From assembly GCA_964423265.1 (NCBI GenBank), contig CAYREF010000014.1:1-38629 (forward strand): a stretch of 38,629 nucleotides of DNA. Reading direction: 5' to 3'. Position numbers and translations under genes: made by a program. The notes beneath the pieces were generated by a model that saw only the letters and a program-made list of their open reading frames with translations, was not told where the DNA came from and did not search any database. Source of the DNA: M55B165 sp964423265. Lineage in GTDB: Bacteria > Actinomycetota > Humimicrobiia > Humimicrobiales > Humimicrobiaceae. Below are positions 23,324 to 31,711 of this stretch, one piece after another (within the stretch, counting starts at the first letter, position 1; each line of letters begins with the position of its first letter).

Positions 23324-23989
23324 CTACTCTAGCCTTCCTGTAAGAACTTTTAAGACTTCAGATTGTATTTCAGGCAAAGTCAATATTATTACTTTATCTT
23401 CTGGTTTAATAACAGTACCTCCCCCGGGTATAATTGGATTTCCTTTTCTTACTATGCAACTAATTATTGCCTGGTCAGGAATATTAATTGTTTTCAAATT
23501 TTTTTCTACCACAGGATAATCCTTATGTATTTCCAGCTCAACTACAGCCACCTTGCCTTCTTCTAAAGGTATTAAGTTAGTTATCTGGTCTACAAAAACC
23601 TTCTGCTCAATTAATGAGGATATTATACCTGGGGTACTTATAGTGGTATCTACGCCTAACTTATCGAATACTTCAATATTTCCAGGATCATTTACCAGGG
23701 CTAAGGTTTTTTTAACCCCAAATAATTTTAAGGCTAGCTGGCAAATAACTAAATTATCCTGGTCTTTAGGGGTCAGGGCTATAACTAAATCTGCAGCTGT
23801 TATCTCCGCATCTTCTAAAATATAAGGTTTGGTCCCATCACCATTTACAATCTTTGCTTTATATCTTTTTGCAAGTTTGTCACAGAATTGCTTATCATCA
23901 TTTATTACTGTGACATTGTGCCCTTTGGAAATAAAAGACTTGCTCAGAAAATGTATCTTCTTCCCCCCGCCTACTATAATTATATTCAT
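23324..23989 (-). CDS. trkA: TrkA-type K+ uptake regulatory subunit (RCK_N + RCK_C)
   Basis: A cytoplasmic gating subunit for TrkH. The 221-aa protein has an N-terminal Rossmann domain (MNIIIVGGGKKIHFLS, ADLVIALTPKDQDNL) and a C-terminal TrkA-C domain (about 135-215, VVELEIHKDYPVV ... KPEDKVIILT). The nucleotide loop GGGKKI lacks the usual GxGxxG spacing, so dinucleotide binding may be altered. It sits 2 bp from both its neighbours' ends in a six-gene operon. Confidence 0.85.
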   Translation of the reverse strand: MNIIIVGGGKKIHFLSKSFISKGHNVTVINDDKQFCDKLAKRYKAKIVNGDGTKPYILEDAEITAADLVIALTPKDQDNLVICQLALKLFGVKKTLALVNDPGNIEVFDKLGVDTTISTPGIISSLIEQKVFVDQITNLIPLEEGKVAVVELEIHKDYPVVEKNLKTINIPDQAIISCIVRKGNPIIPGGGTVIKPEDKVIILTLPEIQSEVLKVLTGRLE

Positions 23990-23991
23990 AA

Positions 23992-24426
23992 CTATTCCTC
24001 CGGTACCTTCTCTACAATATCAATAAATTTTTTTGCAGACAAGATAGTAGGCGATATAATGTCTATGTCTAGTTCTTCATAAAATTTTTTCATAGTTGCA
24101 TCAAATATTCTGGCTATTACCTTAGGAACATTAAAAATTATTTTAGCTATTTGTGCCACCATTATATTAGCATTATCATCATCAGTAACTGCAATTAAAA
24201 TATCTGCCTGGTCAATTTTTGCTTCAATTAATACATCTTTCTCAATTGCATCTGCTTCAATAGTAAAGCCGCTAAAATCAACCCCAAGTCTTCTGAATGC
24301 ATTTGATTCTTTGTCTATAACAACTACGCTTTTTTCCCTTTTAGAAAATAAGTTTGCAGTATGTGATCCTAGCCGCCCGCAGCCAACTATTATAATATAT
24401 TCATCCTTAGGTTTCCCCTTGTTCAT
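23992..24426 (-). CDS. TrkA N-terminal domain protein (RCK_N only)
   Basis: A 144-aa protein with a single RCK_N Rossmann domain: IIIVGCGRLGSHTANLF (intact GxGxxG), VVIDKES with the acidic ribose-binding residue, and ILIAVTDDDNANI. There is no TrkA-C domain. It probably pairs with the full-length TrkA next to it to make a mixed gating ring, in which this subunit holds the intact nucleotide site; that is inference. It overlaps the upstream response regulator by 20 bp. Confidence 0.83.
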   Translation of the reverse strand: MNKGKPKDEYIIIVGCGRLGSHTANLFSKREKSVVVIDKESNAFRRLGVDFSGFTIEADAIEKDVLIEAKIDQADILIAVTDDDNANIMVAQIAKIIFNVPKVIARIFDATMKKFYEELDIDIISPTILSAKKFIDIVEKVPEE

Positions 24427-25096
24427 CCTCTTCCCCCAAATCCATTCCCTTTTTAGAATATTTAAACTCTGTTATTCTTTCTAAATTTCTCTGTGCAGGT
24501 TCATAGGAAGGGTCCATATCTAGTGCTGCCCTATAATATTTGGTTGCTTTTTTAAAATTGTTATTGCTTTCGCTAATAACTCCTAAAAGGTTATATGGTT
24601 CTGGAGAGTCAATATCTTTTAATAATGATTTTTTTAGAAACTTTTCTGCTTTTCCATAATCCTTGTCAGTAATACATTTCTTAGAAAACTCTATTAAATC
24701 TTCAAAACTTTTTAATTTGTTTTCTTCCAATTCTGTCCTGTTAAATATTTTTTTAACTAAATTCCTTATTTCTTCAGGAGTAAAAGGTTTGCTCAAAAAA
24801 TCAATAGCCCCTAATTTCATGGCCTCTACTGCCCTTTCCACAGTCCCGTAAGCAGTCATCATAACCACATTCGTGTTGTCTCCCCTCTCCCGCAGTTTAT
24901 TTAGTACCTCCATTCCATCTAAACCCGGCATCTTTATATCAAGTAAAACTAAGTCAAAATTACCATCCTTTATTTTCTTAAGGGCCTCTTCCCCATTAAC
25001 AACAATATCTATATCGTAACCTTCATTTGCCAAGCATTGTTTTAAGGTTTTCCTTATATTCTGTTCATCATCTACTACCAATATTTTCTTGCTCAT
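24407..25096 (-). CDS. Response regulator with C-terminal TPR repeats
   Basis: The 229-aa protein has a receiver domain (ILVVDDE, phosphoacceptor Asp53 in LVLLDIKMPGLDG, MMTAYG, FLSKPFTPEE). A helical TPR region follows (about 130-212, GKAEKFLKKSL, PEPYNLLGVISE, KATKYYRAALDMDP). There is no DNA-binding output domain, so signalling is likely through protein contacts. It overlaps the preceding REC gene by ATGA and TrkA by 20 bp, making direct control of the potassium system plausible. Confidence 0.87.
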   Translation of the reverse strand: MSKKILVVDDEQNIRKTLKQCLANEGYDIDIVVNGEEALKKIKDGNFDLVLLDIKMPGLDGMEVLNKLRERGDNTNVVMMTAYGTVERAVEAMKLGAIDFLSKPFTPEEIRNLVKKIFNRTELEENKLKSFEDLIEFSKKCITDKDYGKAEKFLKKSLLKDIDSPEPYNLLGVISESNNNFKKATKYYRAALDMDPSYEPAQRNLERITEFKYSKKGMDLGEEDEQGET

Positions 25097-25464
25097 TTTC
25101 CCTCCTTGAAAAATTTTTTTAACACCTTTTTTATCTTTTCATGGTTAAACGGTTTCACAATAAAATCATCGCCTCCAACTTCAAATGCCTTATCAATATC
25201 CTTTTCGCCAGTTTTTGCGCTAATAAAAACAATGGGAATTTTTTTTGTATTAGTTTCCCTTTTTAAGGCTTCGCATACCATGTATCCATCCATCTTTGGT
25301 AAAATAATATCCAGCATTATCAGGTCAGGTACCTTTTCCTGTGCCTGCTCAATACCCTGTAAACCGTCTGAGGCCACTATTACTTCATATTTTAATTTCT
25401 CCAGATACATTTTTAATGACAATACAATATTTTTATCATCTTCAATTATTAAGATCTTTTTCAT
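25093..25464 (-). CDS. Single-domain response regulator (REC)
   Basis: A 123-aa stand-alone receiver: IEDDKN acidic pair, Asp52 in LIMLDIILPKMDG, and VFISAKTGEKD with the conserved Lys in FIVKPFNHEK. It has no output domain. It is translationally coupled on both sides by 4-bp ATGA overlaps (with the histidine kinase and the TPR regulator). It may act as a phosphate relay or sink. Confidence 0.9.
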   Translation of the reverse strand: MKKILIIEDDKNIVLSLKMYLEKLKYEVIVASDGLQGIEQAQEKVPDLIMLDIILPKMDGYMVCEALKRETNTKKIPIVFISAKTGEKDIDKAFEVGGDDFIVKPFNHEKIKKVLKKFFKEGK

Positions 25465-27326
25465 TTCTTGCCTTTTCTAACTTTATTTAAAGTAAAATAA
25501 AACGTGCTTCCCTCATTTAATTTACTCTTAACCCAGATATCTCCGCCATGTGCATTTATTATTTCTTTGCTTATAGCCAGCCCCAATCCTGCCCCACCTG
25601 CTTCAGCCTGCTCCTTATCCTTAACCTGGACAAATTTTTCAAAAATCACTTTTTGGAAATCTTCGGAAATCCCCTTCCCATTGTCAGATATAGAAGTTAT
25701 TACTTTTCTTCCCACTTCTTTAAAATCTATTTCCACCAGCCCGCTCCCGTCAGAAGGAGAATACCTGATAGCATTAGCCACAAGGTTTGTTATCACCCAC
25801 GCTATTTTATTAAAATCCGCCTGAACTTTGGGCATTTTTTTACTTTTATGAATTTTAACCTTTATATTTTTTTTATCTGCCTGTATTTTTAATGGCTTAA
25901 CAGCCTTAGCAGCAATTTCTACAATATTAGCAGGATTTAGGTCCATTTTTATTCTTCCAGATTCTATCCTGGATAAGTCCAACAATTCTTCTACTAATTT
26001 AGTTAACCGGGTTTCATCTTGCTTTATCGCTTCCAGCAATTCTTTCTGTTCTTTGTTAATTTTCCCTGGCACCTTGTCCAGCAACAAGCCTACTGCCATA
26101 GAAATTGAAGTTAAAGGGGTTCTGAACTCGTGGGACACTTTTGAGACAAAATCAGATTTCATCTTATCTATTTCCTTCAATCTTGTAATATCCTGTACCA
26201 GGGTAATAATTCCTATATGCTCTTTTTTAAGCCCCCTTATAGGAGTAACGTTAACCCTATAGTGTTTAATTTCACTATTCTTCTTAATTGAAAAATCTGT
26301 ATATTTCTTGCTTGCCCTATTGCCTGGCTCTTCTTTTACTTTATCAATTACCTTAAAAATTTCTTCATTATTAATTGATTCCAAGAAGTGCTTGTCAGTA
26401 GCTTCTCTTTCCTTTATATTAAATATCCTTTCAGCTGCCTTGTTTAACAATATAATGTTATTGTCAACATCAGTTACTATGATGCCGTCATTAATACTTT
26501 CCACAATTGCTTCAGCCTTGTATTTTTCCTTCATTATATTTTCAATATTTAGCTTTTCAAAAAATTTTAGCTTTTCTGTCATAGTGTTAAATACTCTGGA
26601 AAGCTCTGCAATTTCATCATTTCCACTAATATTTAATTTCTGCGAATAATCCTTTTCAGAAATAGATTTTAATTTCTTTATCAAAATATTTATTGGATTT
26701 ATTATTTTTCTTGATAGATAAACTGCAATTAAAATACCAATTATAATGGTGACAACCGATACGCCCAATATTGAATAAGTAGCTTTATTTGCAGTAGCTT
26801 CAGCTTCTTTCTGCAAGCCTACCATAGATTTCTGGTTAATGGCTAGAAGCTGTCTCAGGTCTTCTTTGATGCTTTCAAACAGCGGAAACAACTGGTTGTA
26901 ATAACTATTATTAAAATTTATTTCTCCCCCACTCTGGGCTAAATTATAGAAATATTGGATATACTCCCTGTAGGAGGCATTAATACTTTCTATTATCCCG
27001 ATTTCCCCTTCTTCTGTGATATTATCCTCTGCCCGCGACAAGTGCTTATAAAAGATAACTTCATTATCTTTAAAGGCAATAACAGCTTTTTCGCTCCGCT
27101 CAAACATATAAGTCAATGCAGCACTATCTTGTCTTTCTATGGCTATCATCATTTGTTGGCCAGCCACTATGCTTTCGTAATTTTCCTGTATTATATTTTC
27201 TATTGATTCCTGCAAACCTGAAAAATTTATAGCAGCCCATATGCTGTTTCCGATAAGTATTACCAGCAGAATAGTAAAAAACAGGAACAGTTTTGATTTT
27301 AGTGTTTTTGGATATTTAAGGTTCAC
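25461..27326 (-). CDS. Membrane sensor histidine kinase (HAMP-PAS-HisKA-HATPase)
   Basis: The 621-aa kinase has TM1 (about 12-34), a helical extracytoplasmic sensor (about 36-180, four-helix-bundle-like) and TM2 (about 184-205). HAMP (about 206-260) and PAS (about 268-385, AIVESINDGIIVTD) follow. The HisKA box has His399 in KVSHEFRTPLTS, and the HATPase has N-box NLVANAIRYSP, SDNGKGISE and GAGLGLAISKEI. It starts at GTG 27326. It heads the operon leading to TrkH, so a K+, turgor or envelope signal is a reasonable guess. Confidence 0.92.
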   Translation of the reverse strand: MNLKYPKTLKSKLFLFFTILLVILIGNSIWAAINFSGLQESIENIIQENYESIVAGQQMMIAIERQDSAALTYMFERSEKAVIAFKDNEVIFYKHLSRAEDNITEEGEIGIIESINASYREYIQYFYNLAQSGGEINFNNSYYNQLFPLFESIKEDLRQLLAINQKSMVGLQKEAEATANKATYSILGVSVVTIIIGILIAVYLSRKIINPINILIKKLKSISEKDYSQKLNISGNDEIAELSRVFNTMTEKLKFFEKLNIENIMKEKYKAEAIVESINDGIIVTDVDNNIILLNKAAERIFNIKEREATDKHFLESINNEEIFKVIDKVKEEPGNRASKKYTDFSIKKNSEIKHYRVNVTPIRGLKKEHIGIITLVQDITRLKEIDKMKSDFVSKVSHEFRTPLTSISMAVGLLLDKVPGKINKEQKELLEAIKQDETRLTKLVEELLDLSRIESGRIKMDLNPANIVEIAAKAVKPLKIQADKKNIKVKIHKSKKMPKVQADFNKIAWVITNLVANAIRYSPSDGSGLVEIDFKEVGRKVITSISDNGKGISEDFQKVIFEKFVQVKDKEQAEAGGAGLGLAISKEIINAHGGDIWVKSKLNEGSTFYFTLNKVRKGKK

Positions 27327-27359
27327 TTATTCAATCTTTATAATAGTTTTTAAAACTCT

Positions 27360-27393
27360 TATAATATTAAACATTATACTATAATATTAAACA
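27360..27393. repeat. Tandem 14-bp direct repeats in a divergent promoter region
   Basis: TATAATATTAAACA occurs at 27360-27373 and again at 27380-27393, exactly 20 bp apart (two helical turns). They sit in the 105-bp gap between the histidine kinase (minus) and the PP2C phosphatase (plus). They contain -10-like boxes and could be a regulator's paired sites. Confidence 0.45.
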
Positions 27394-27431
27394 AAAGAAG
27401 TCATTATTTGTTTTTTTACTAATTAAAGAAT

Positions 27432-28148
27432 ATGGAATTTTACGGCTCCACGGATATAGGAAATTTAAGACATAATAACGAAGACTACTACCATGCCAGC
27501 ACAAATCTCTTTATAGTAGCAGATGGCATGGGTGGACATCAGGCAGGAGAAATTGCCAGTAAAATGGCCACCGAAACTTTCAGGGATACATTTCAGCAGT
27601 ACCTGGATAAAAGTAATCAAAGAGAAAAAATCAAAGACTATATAAGGTGGAGCATCGAAAAAGCCAATACCAAGGTTTTTAGGGCTTCCCTCTCAGATGC
27701 TAGATACACGGGTATGGGAACCACCCTTACCACTTGCTATATCAAAGGTGATAATGCTCATATTGGCCATGTAGGTGACAGCAGGCTATATTTAAAAAGA
27801 GGCGGCAAGCTAGAACTGAAAACCGAGGACCATACCATGGTTTGGGAAATGTATGAAAATGGCAAGATTAGCTATGAACAAACATTTAGCCATCCCCAAA
27901 ATAATATATTAACTAATGTAATAGGAACCAGTGAAAATATAAGGATTGATGTATTTAAAATACCTGTAAAAAAAGATGATGTAATAATTTTATGTTCAGA
28001 CGGGTTAAACTCAATGCTTCAGGATAAGCTGATAAATAAATTAGCAGATATAAAAATGCCGCCAAAACAAATTGCAGATAAGCTTATAAAATATGCAAAG
28101 CAAAAAGGGGGACATGATAATATAACCTTGATTGTTATAAAGATTTAA
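27432..28148 (+). CDS. prpC: PP2C-family serine/threonine phosphatase
   Basis: It dephosphorylates targets of the partner kinase encoded 14 bp downstream. The 238-aa protein has all PP2C metal motifs: DIGNLRHNNEDYY, VADGMGGHQAGEIAS, GTTLTTCYI, HIGHVGDSRLYL, CSDGLNSML and GGHDNITLIVI. Length is normal for stand-alone bacterial PrpC/Stp. It is divergent from the histidine kinase operon. Confidence 0.93.
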   Translation: MEFYGSTDIGNLRHNNEDYYHASTNLFIVADGMGGHQAGEIASKMATETFRDTFQQYLDKSNQREKIKDYIRWSIEKANTKVFRASLSDARYTGMGTTLTTCYIKGDNAHIGHVGDSRLYLKRGGKLELKTEDHTMVWEMYENGKISYEQTFSHPQNNILTNVIGTSENIRIDVFKIPVKKDDVIILCSDGLNSMLQDKLINKLADIKMPPKQIADKLIKYAKQKGGHDNITLIVIKI

Positions 28149-28162
28149 AAGCAGGCTCTATT

Positions 28163-29968
28163 ATGCCAAATAATTTAGTATCCGGCAGATACAAAATAAT
28201 TAAAAAAATTGCCAGTGGTGGCATGGCTGATATATACCTTGGCCAGGACCTTAAATTAGAAAGAAAAGTTGCCATAAAAATTCTTTCCCAAAATTACGCA
28301 AGGGATAAGTCATTTGTAGCAAGATTTAAACGAGAAGCACAAATTCTTGCCAAGCTCAATCACCCAAACATAGTGCAAATTTATGACTGGGGAAAATATA
28401 AAGATTCATATTTTATTTGCATGGAATATATTGAGGGATTGAGCTTGAAGGATATAATAGAGAGAAGAGGCATAATTGCCCCCAGGCTTGCCGCCAAATA
28501 CGGTATAGAAATTTGTAATGCCTTAGAAGTTGCCCACAAAAACAACTTAATCCATAGGGATATAAAGCCCCAGAACATCTTAGTTACTAAAAAAAACTCT
28601 GTAAAAGTTACTGATTTTGGCATAGCAAAATCAGTAGTAGATGATGTTACCAAAACCATAAACATAATAGGCACCGCCAAGTATATATCCCCAGAACAAG
28701 CCAGCGGTAATAAAATAGACCACAGAACAGATATATACTCTTTGGGAATAGTGCTCTATGAGATGGTTACAGCTGACGTGCCTTTCAGGGGCGAAAGTTC
28801 AATAGAGATAAGTTTAAAGCATATAAATGAGCCCCCTGTAAAGCCTTCTTACCTGGCAGGTTCAGTTACGCCTGATATTGAAAAAATAATCCTGCACTCC
28901 TTAGAAAAAGATACAGATAACAGGTACCATGTTATTTCTGAATTAAAGAAGGACCTTAAAAACTACCTTGAACATAAAAAATTATCCATTGATAAGCCCA
29001 GAAAAAAGAAAAAGATGCCGGGAGGCTGGTTTTTAAAACCGGTTTTTAAAGAAATAAATATTCTAAATATAATTAGCTTTGCAGTTATTTTGGTTCTTCT
29101 GTTTCTTGCATTATTTTATTCCATAAACTATTACCGGTCAGAGAATCTAGCCCAACAGGTTACCGTCCCCCCGGTAGAAAATATAGAATACAGCCAAGCT
29201 TCACAGATATTGGGCTATCTCGGTTTGGGCCTGTCTAATAGCGGGGAGGAGTTTAGTAATATGCTCCCCGAAGGGATCATAATTGACCAGGATCCTGAGC
29301 CGGGAGCAGAAATTTCTGCCAGCACAGAAATAAAAGCTATAGTTAGCAAGGGTCCTGAAAATATAGATGTGGATACCCCAAATACTATAGGGTTAGAACT
29401 GGGAGAGGCTAAAGCTATTATAGAAGATTCCGGATTAAGAATAGGAGAAATAAAAGAAGAAAATTCCGATATCTTTAAAAAAAATACGGTAACCAGCCAG
29501 AGCCTAACACCCTACAAAAAAGTGCCTCTATCTAGCAAGATTAATTTAACAGTAAGTTTAGGAAAAGAAATAATAACCATCCCCAACATAATAGGAGCAG
29601 ATTACCTATTTGCCAAATCCCACCTGCGGTCCCTGGGGCTGAAAATAATAACCGGGAAAAAGCATGATACCAGTTACTTGCCAGGCACAGTTGTAGAAAC
29701 TTATCCCCCTCCTGGCACAGAAATTGATACAGGCAGTACCATTAATGTTTATATATCAACCACCCAAGAAATGTTAACTGTCCCCAACCTTATGCAGGCA
29801 AGCCTGGAAGAAGCTGTAAATACTCTAAGTTCTTTAGGCATCAGTTATGAAATTAGGGAAGTTGAAGCTTCCTATTCTGTCCAGAAAGGACTGATACTGG
29901 GGCAGTTTCCTGAGGCGGGTAAATATATACTTTCTGGATCCCAGGTAATATTGTTTGTTGGAAGTTAG
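28163..29968 (+). CDS. prkC: Serine/threonine protein kinase with PASTA domains
   Basis: A PrkC/PknB-type receptor kinase. The 601-aa protein has an N-terminal kinase domain: glycine loop KIASGGMADIYLG, Lys39, HRDIKPQN with Asp133, DFG at 151-153 and GTAKYISPEQA. A basic juxtamembrane stretch and one transmembrane helix (about 302-323) follow. Four PASTA repeats span about 333-398, 400-467, 468-533 and 534-601 and typically sense peptidoglycan fragments or lipid II. It forms an operon with the PP2C gene and ends overlapping the convergent accA stop. Confidence 0.95.
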   Translation: MPNNLVSGRYKIIKKIASGGMADIYLGQDLKLERKVAIKILSQNYARDKSFVARFKREAQILAKLNHPNIVQIYDWGKYKDSYFICMEYIEGLSLKDIIERRGIIAPRLAAKYGIEICNALEVAHKNNLIHRDIKPQNILVTKKNSVKVTDFGIAKSVVDDVTKTINIIGTAKYISPEQASGNKIDHRTDIYSLGIVLYEMVTADVPFRGESSIEISLKHINEPPVKPSYLAGSVTPDIEKIILHSLEKDTDNRYHVISELKKDLKNYLEHKKLSIDKPRKKKKMPGGWFLKPVFKEINILNIISFAVILVLLFLALFYSINYYRSENLAQQVTVPPVENIEYSQASQILGYLGLGLSNSGEEFSNMLPEGIIIDQDPEPGAEISASTEIKAIVSKGPENIDVDTPNTIGLELGEAKAIIEDSGLRIGEIKEENSDIFKKNTVTSQSLTPYKKVPLSSKINLTVSLGKEIITIPNIIGADYLFAKSHLRSLGLKIITGKKHDTSYLPGTVVETYPPPGTEIDTGSTINVYISTTQEMLTVPNLMQASLEEAVNTLSSLGISYEIREVEASYSVQKGLILGQFPEAGKYILSGSQVILFVGS

Positions 29969-30936
29969 CTACTAAAATGCCCTATCTTTTCAAATTTTTC
30001 TGCACGGTCTGCTTTTAACTTATCGCCTGGAACATTTTCCAGCCTTTCCAGTGCAACTTCAATATTTTTCTTAATTATCTTTACCATTCTATCCGGTCTG
30101 GTGTGAGCCCCGCCCATAGGCTCATTTACAATCCGGTCAATAATACCCAGCCTGTGTAATTCTTTTGAGGTAAGTTTTAGAGCCCTGGCTGCCAGTTTGG
30201 TCCCTGAAGGGTCTTTCCACAGTATTGCAGCACAGCCTTCAGGAGATATAACTGAATAAGTGGAATTCTTAAGCATAATTATATAATTCCCTATAGCCAG
30301 CGCTAATGCTCCACCGCTACCCCCCTCACCAATAAGGACCGATATTACAGGAACCTTTAATTTAAACATGCGTAATATACTATTGGAGATTGCACCCGCC
30401 TGCCCGCTATCCTCTGCTTCTATGCCTGGGTAAGCACCTCCAGTATCAATAAAAGTAATTACAGGAAAACCAAATCTGTCTGCAAGCTCCATAATTCTTT
30501 GAGACTTGCGGAATCCCTGGGGTGAGCTCATTCCGAAATTGTACTTTATTCTTTCTTTTATATTTTTTCCCTTAGTGTGACCCACTGCTGCTACAGTCCG
30601 GCCATTCATCTTTCCAAGTCCCGCTATAACAGAATGGTCATCTGCGCTCAGCCTGTCTCCAGAAAGCTCAATAAACTCATCAAAGATACCTTCCATATAA
30701 TCAGATGTCTGGGGCCTTTTATCATGCCTGGAAAGCTGCACTATTTTCCATGCTTTTATAGCTTCTTTTTCAACTTTCTTATAATTTTCAACCTTTTCGG
30801 CCAGTTTTTTCTCGGCCTCTTTGAAATGTATGCCTGAAAACAGGTTTAACTTTTTTAACTTTTCCAGCTTGGAAAAAGATTTCAGAATTTCTTTAAAATA
30901 ATGTTTTGGTATATTTTTTATCTTACTTAGATCCAT
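29965..30936 (-). CDS. accA: Acetyl-CoA carboxylase carboxyltransferase, alpha subunit
   Basis: With AccD it transfers the carboxyl group from biotin to acetyl-CoA to make malonyl-CoA. The 323-aa protein has the family's N-terminal helical region. The crotonase-fold core carries RPQTSDYMEGIF, FPVITFIDTGGAYPG, IGEGGSGGALALAIGN and YSVISPEGCAAILWKD. It overlaps accD by 14 bp. It is the last gene of the fab operon and converges with prkC. Confidence 0.96.
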   Translation of the reverse strand: MDLSKIKNIPKHYFKEILKSFSKLEKLKKLNLFSGIHFKEAEKKLAEKVENYKKVEKEAIKAWKIVQLSRHDKRPQTSDYMEGIFDEFIELSGDRLSADDHSVIAGLGKMNGRTVAAVGHTKGKNIKERIKYNFGMSSPQGFRKSQRIMELADRFGFPVITFIDTGGAYPGIEAEDSGQAGAISNSILRMFKLKVPVISVLIGEGGSGGALALAIGNYIIMLKNSTYSVISPEGCAAILWKDPSGTKLAARALKLTSKELHRLGIIDRIVNEPMGGAHTRPDRMVKIIKKNIEVALERLENVPGDKLKADRAEKFEKIGHFSS

Positions 30937-31711
30937 TTGCTTTAAAAAAATTAAATAATTTTGTTAATTTTTGGGCCATATCTTTTCTCTCTACTATCAT
31001 ATCAATCTGGCCATTTTTTAGGTTCCTCTCAGATAAACCAAAGTCTTGGGGCAATTCTTTTTTTATGGTCTGAGCAACTACCCTGGGGCCGGCAAAACAG
31101 AAAAGTGCACCCGGCTCTGCTATAATGATGTCTGCGACGGTAGCAAAACTGGCACTTACTCCCCCGGTAGTAGGATTGGTAATAATTGAAAAGTAGGGAA
31201 TCTTTTTTTCTTTTAGCCTATTTACAGCAGAAACTGTTTTTGCCATCTGCATAAGGGACACTATGCCTTCCTGCATCCTGGCTCCTCCGGAAGCACAAAA
31301 AATTAAAAGAGGTATATTTTTTTCTATACAGTTATTTACAAGTAATTTTATTCTTTCCCCGACCACGCTACCCATGCTTCCACCCATAAATTTAAAATCC
31401 ATAACTCCAATAGAAATAGGGTAGCCGCCAATCTTTGCTTCCCCAGTCAGTATTGCTTCGCTTAAGCCTGACTTAAGCTTTGCCTCTTCCAATCTATCTT
31501 CATATTTTTTAAGGTCATAGAAGCCTAGGAAATCCTTAGAATCTATTTTCCCTCCAATTTCTGCAAAACTATCTTTATCTATTGTTATTTGCAGCCTTTC
31601 CCTGGCACTCATATAGCCATGGTAGCTGCAGTTGGGACAAACTTTATAATTTAATACAAATTTTTCCCTATCTATTTCTTTATTACAATTTTTACAAGTT
31701 ATTTTTTCCAT
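30923..31711 (-). CDS. accD: Acetyl-CoA carboxylase carboxyltransferase, beta subunit
   Basis: Partner of AccA. The 262-aa protein has the N-terminal C4 zinc ribbon (ITCKNCNKEI ... YKVCPNCSYHGY). The crotonase-like core follows, with FMGGSMGSVVGERI, CASGGARMQEGI, TNPTTGGVSASFA and FAGPRVVAQTI. It overlaps fabF by 13 bp and accA by 14 bp. The biotin carrier and carboxylase genes (accB, accC) are not in the window. Confidence 0.96.
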   Translation of the reverse strand: MEKITCKNCNKEIDREKFVLNYKVCPNCSYHGYMSARERLQITIDKDSFAEIGGKIDSKDFLGFYDLKKYEDRLEEAKLKSGLSEAILTGEAKIGGYPISIGVMDFKFMGGSMGSVVGERIKLLVNNCIEKNIPLLIFCASGGARMQEGIVSLMQMAKTVSAVNRLKEKKIPYFSIITNPTTGGVSASFATVADIIIAEPGALFCFAGPRVVAQTIKKELPQDFGLSERNLKNGQIDMIVERKDMAQKLTKLFNFFKANGSK

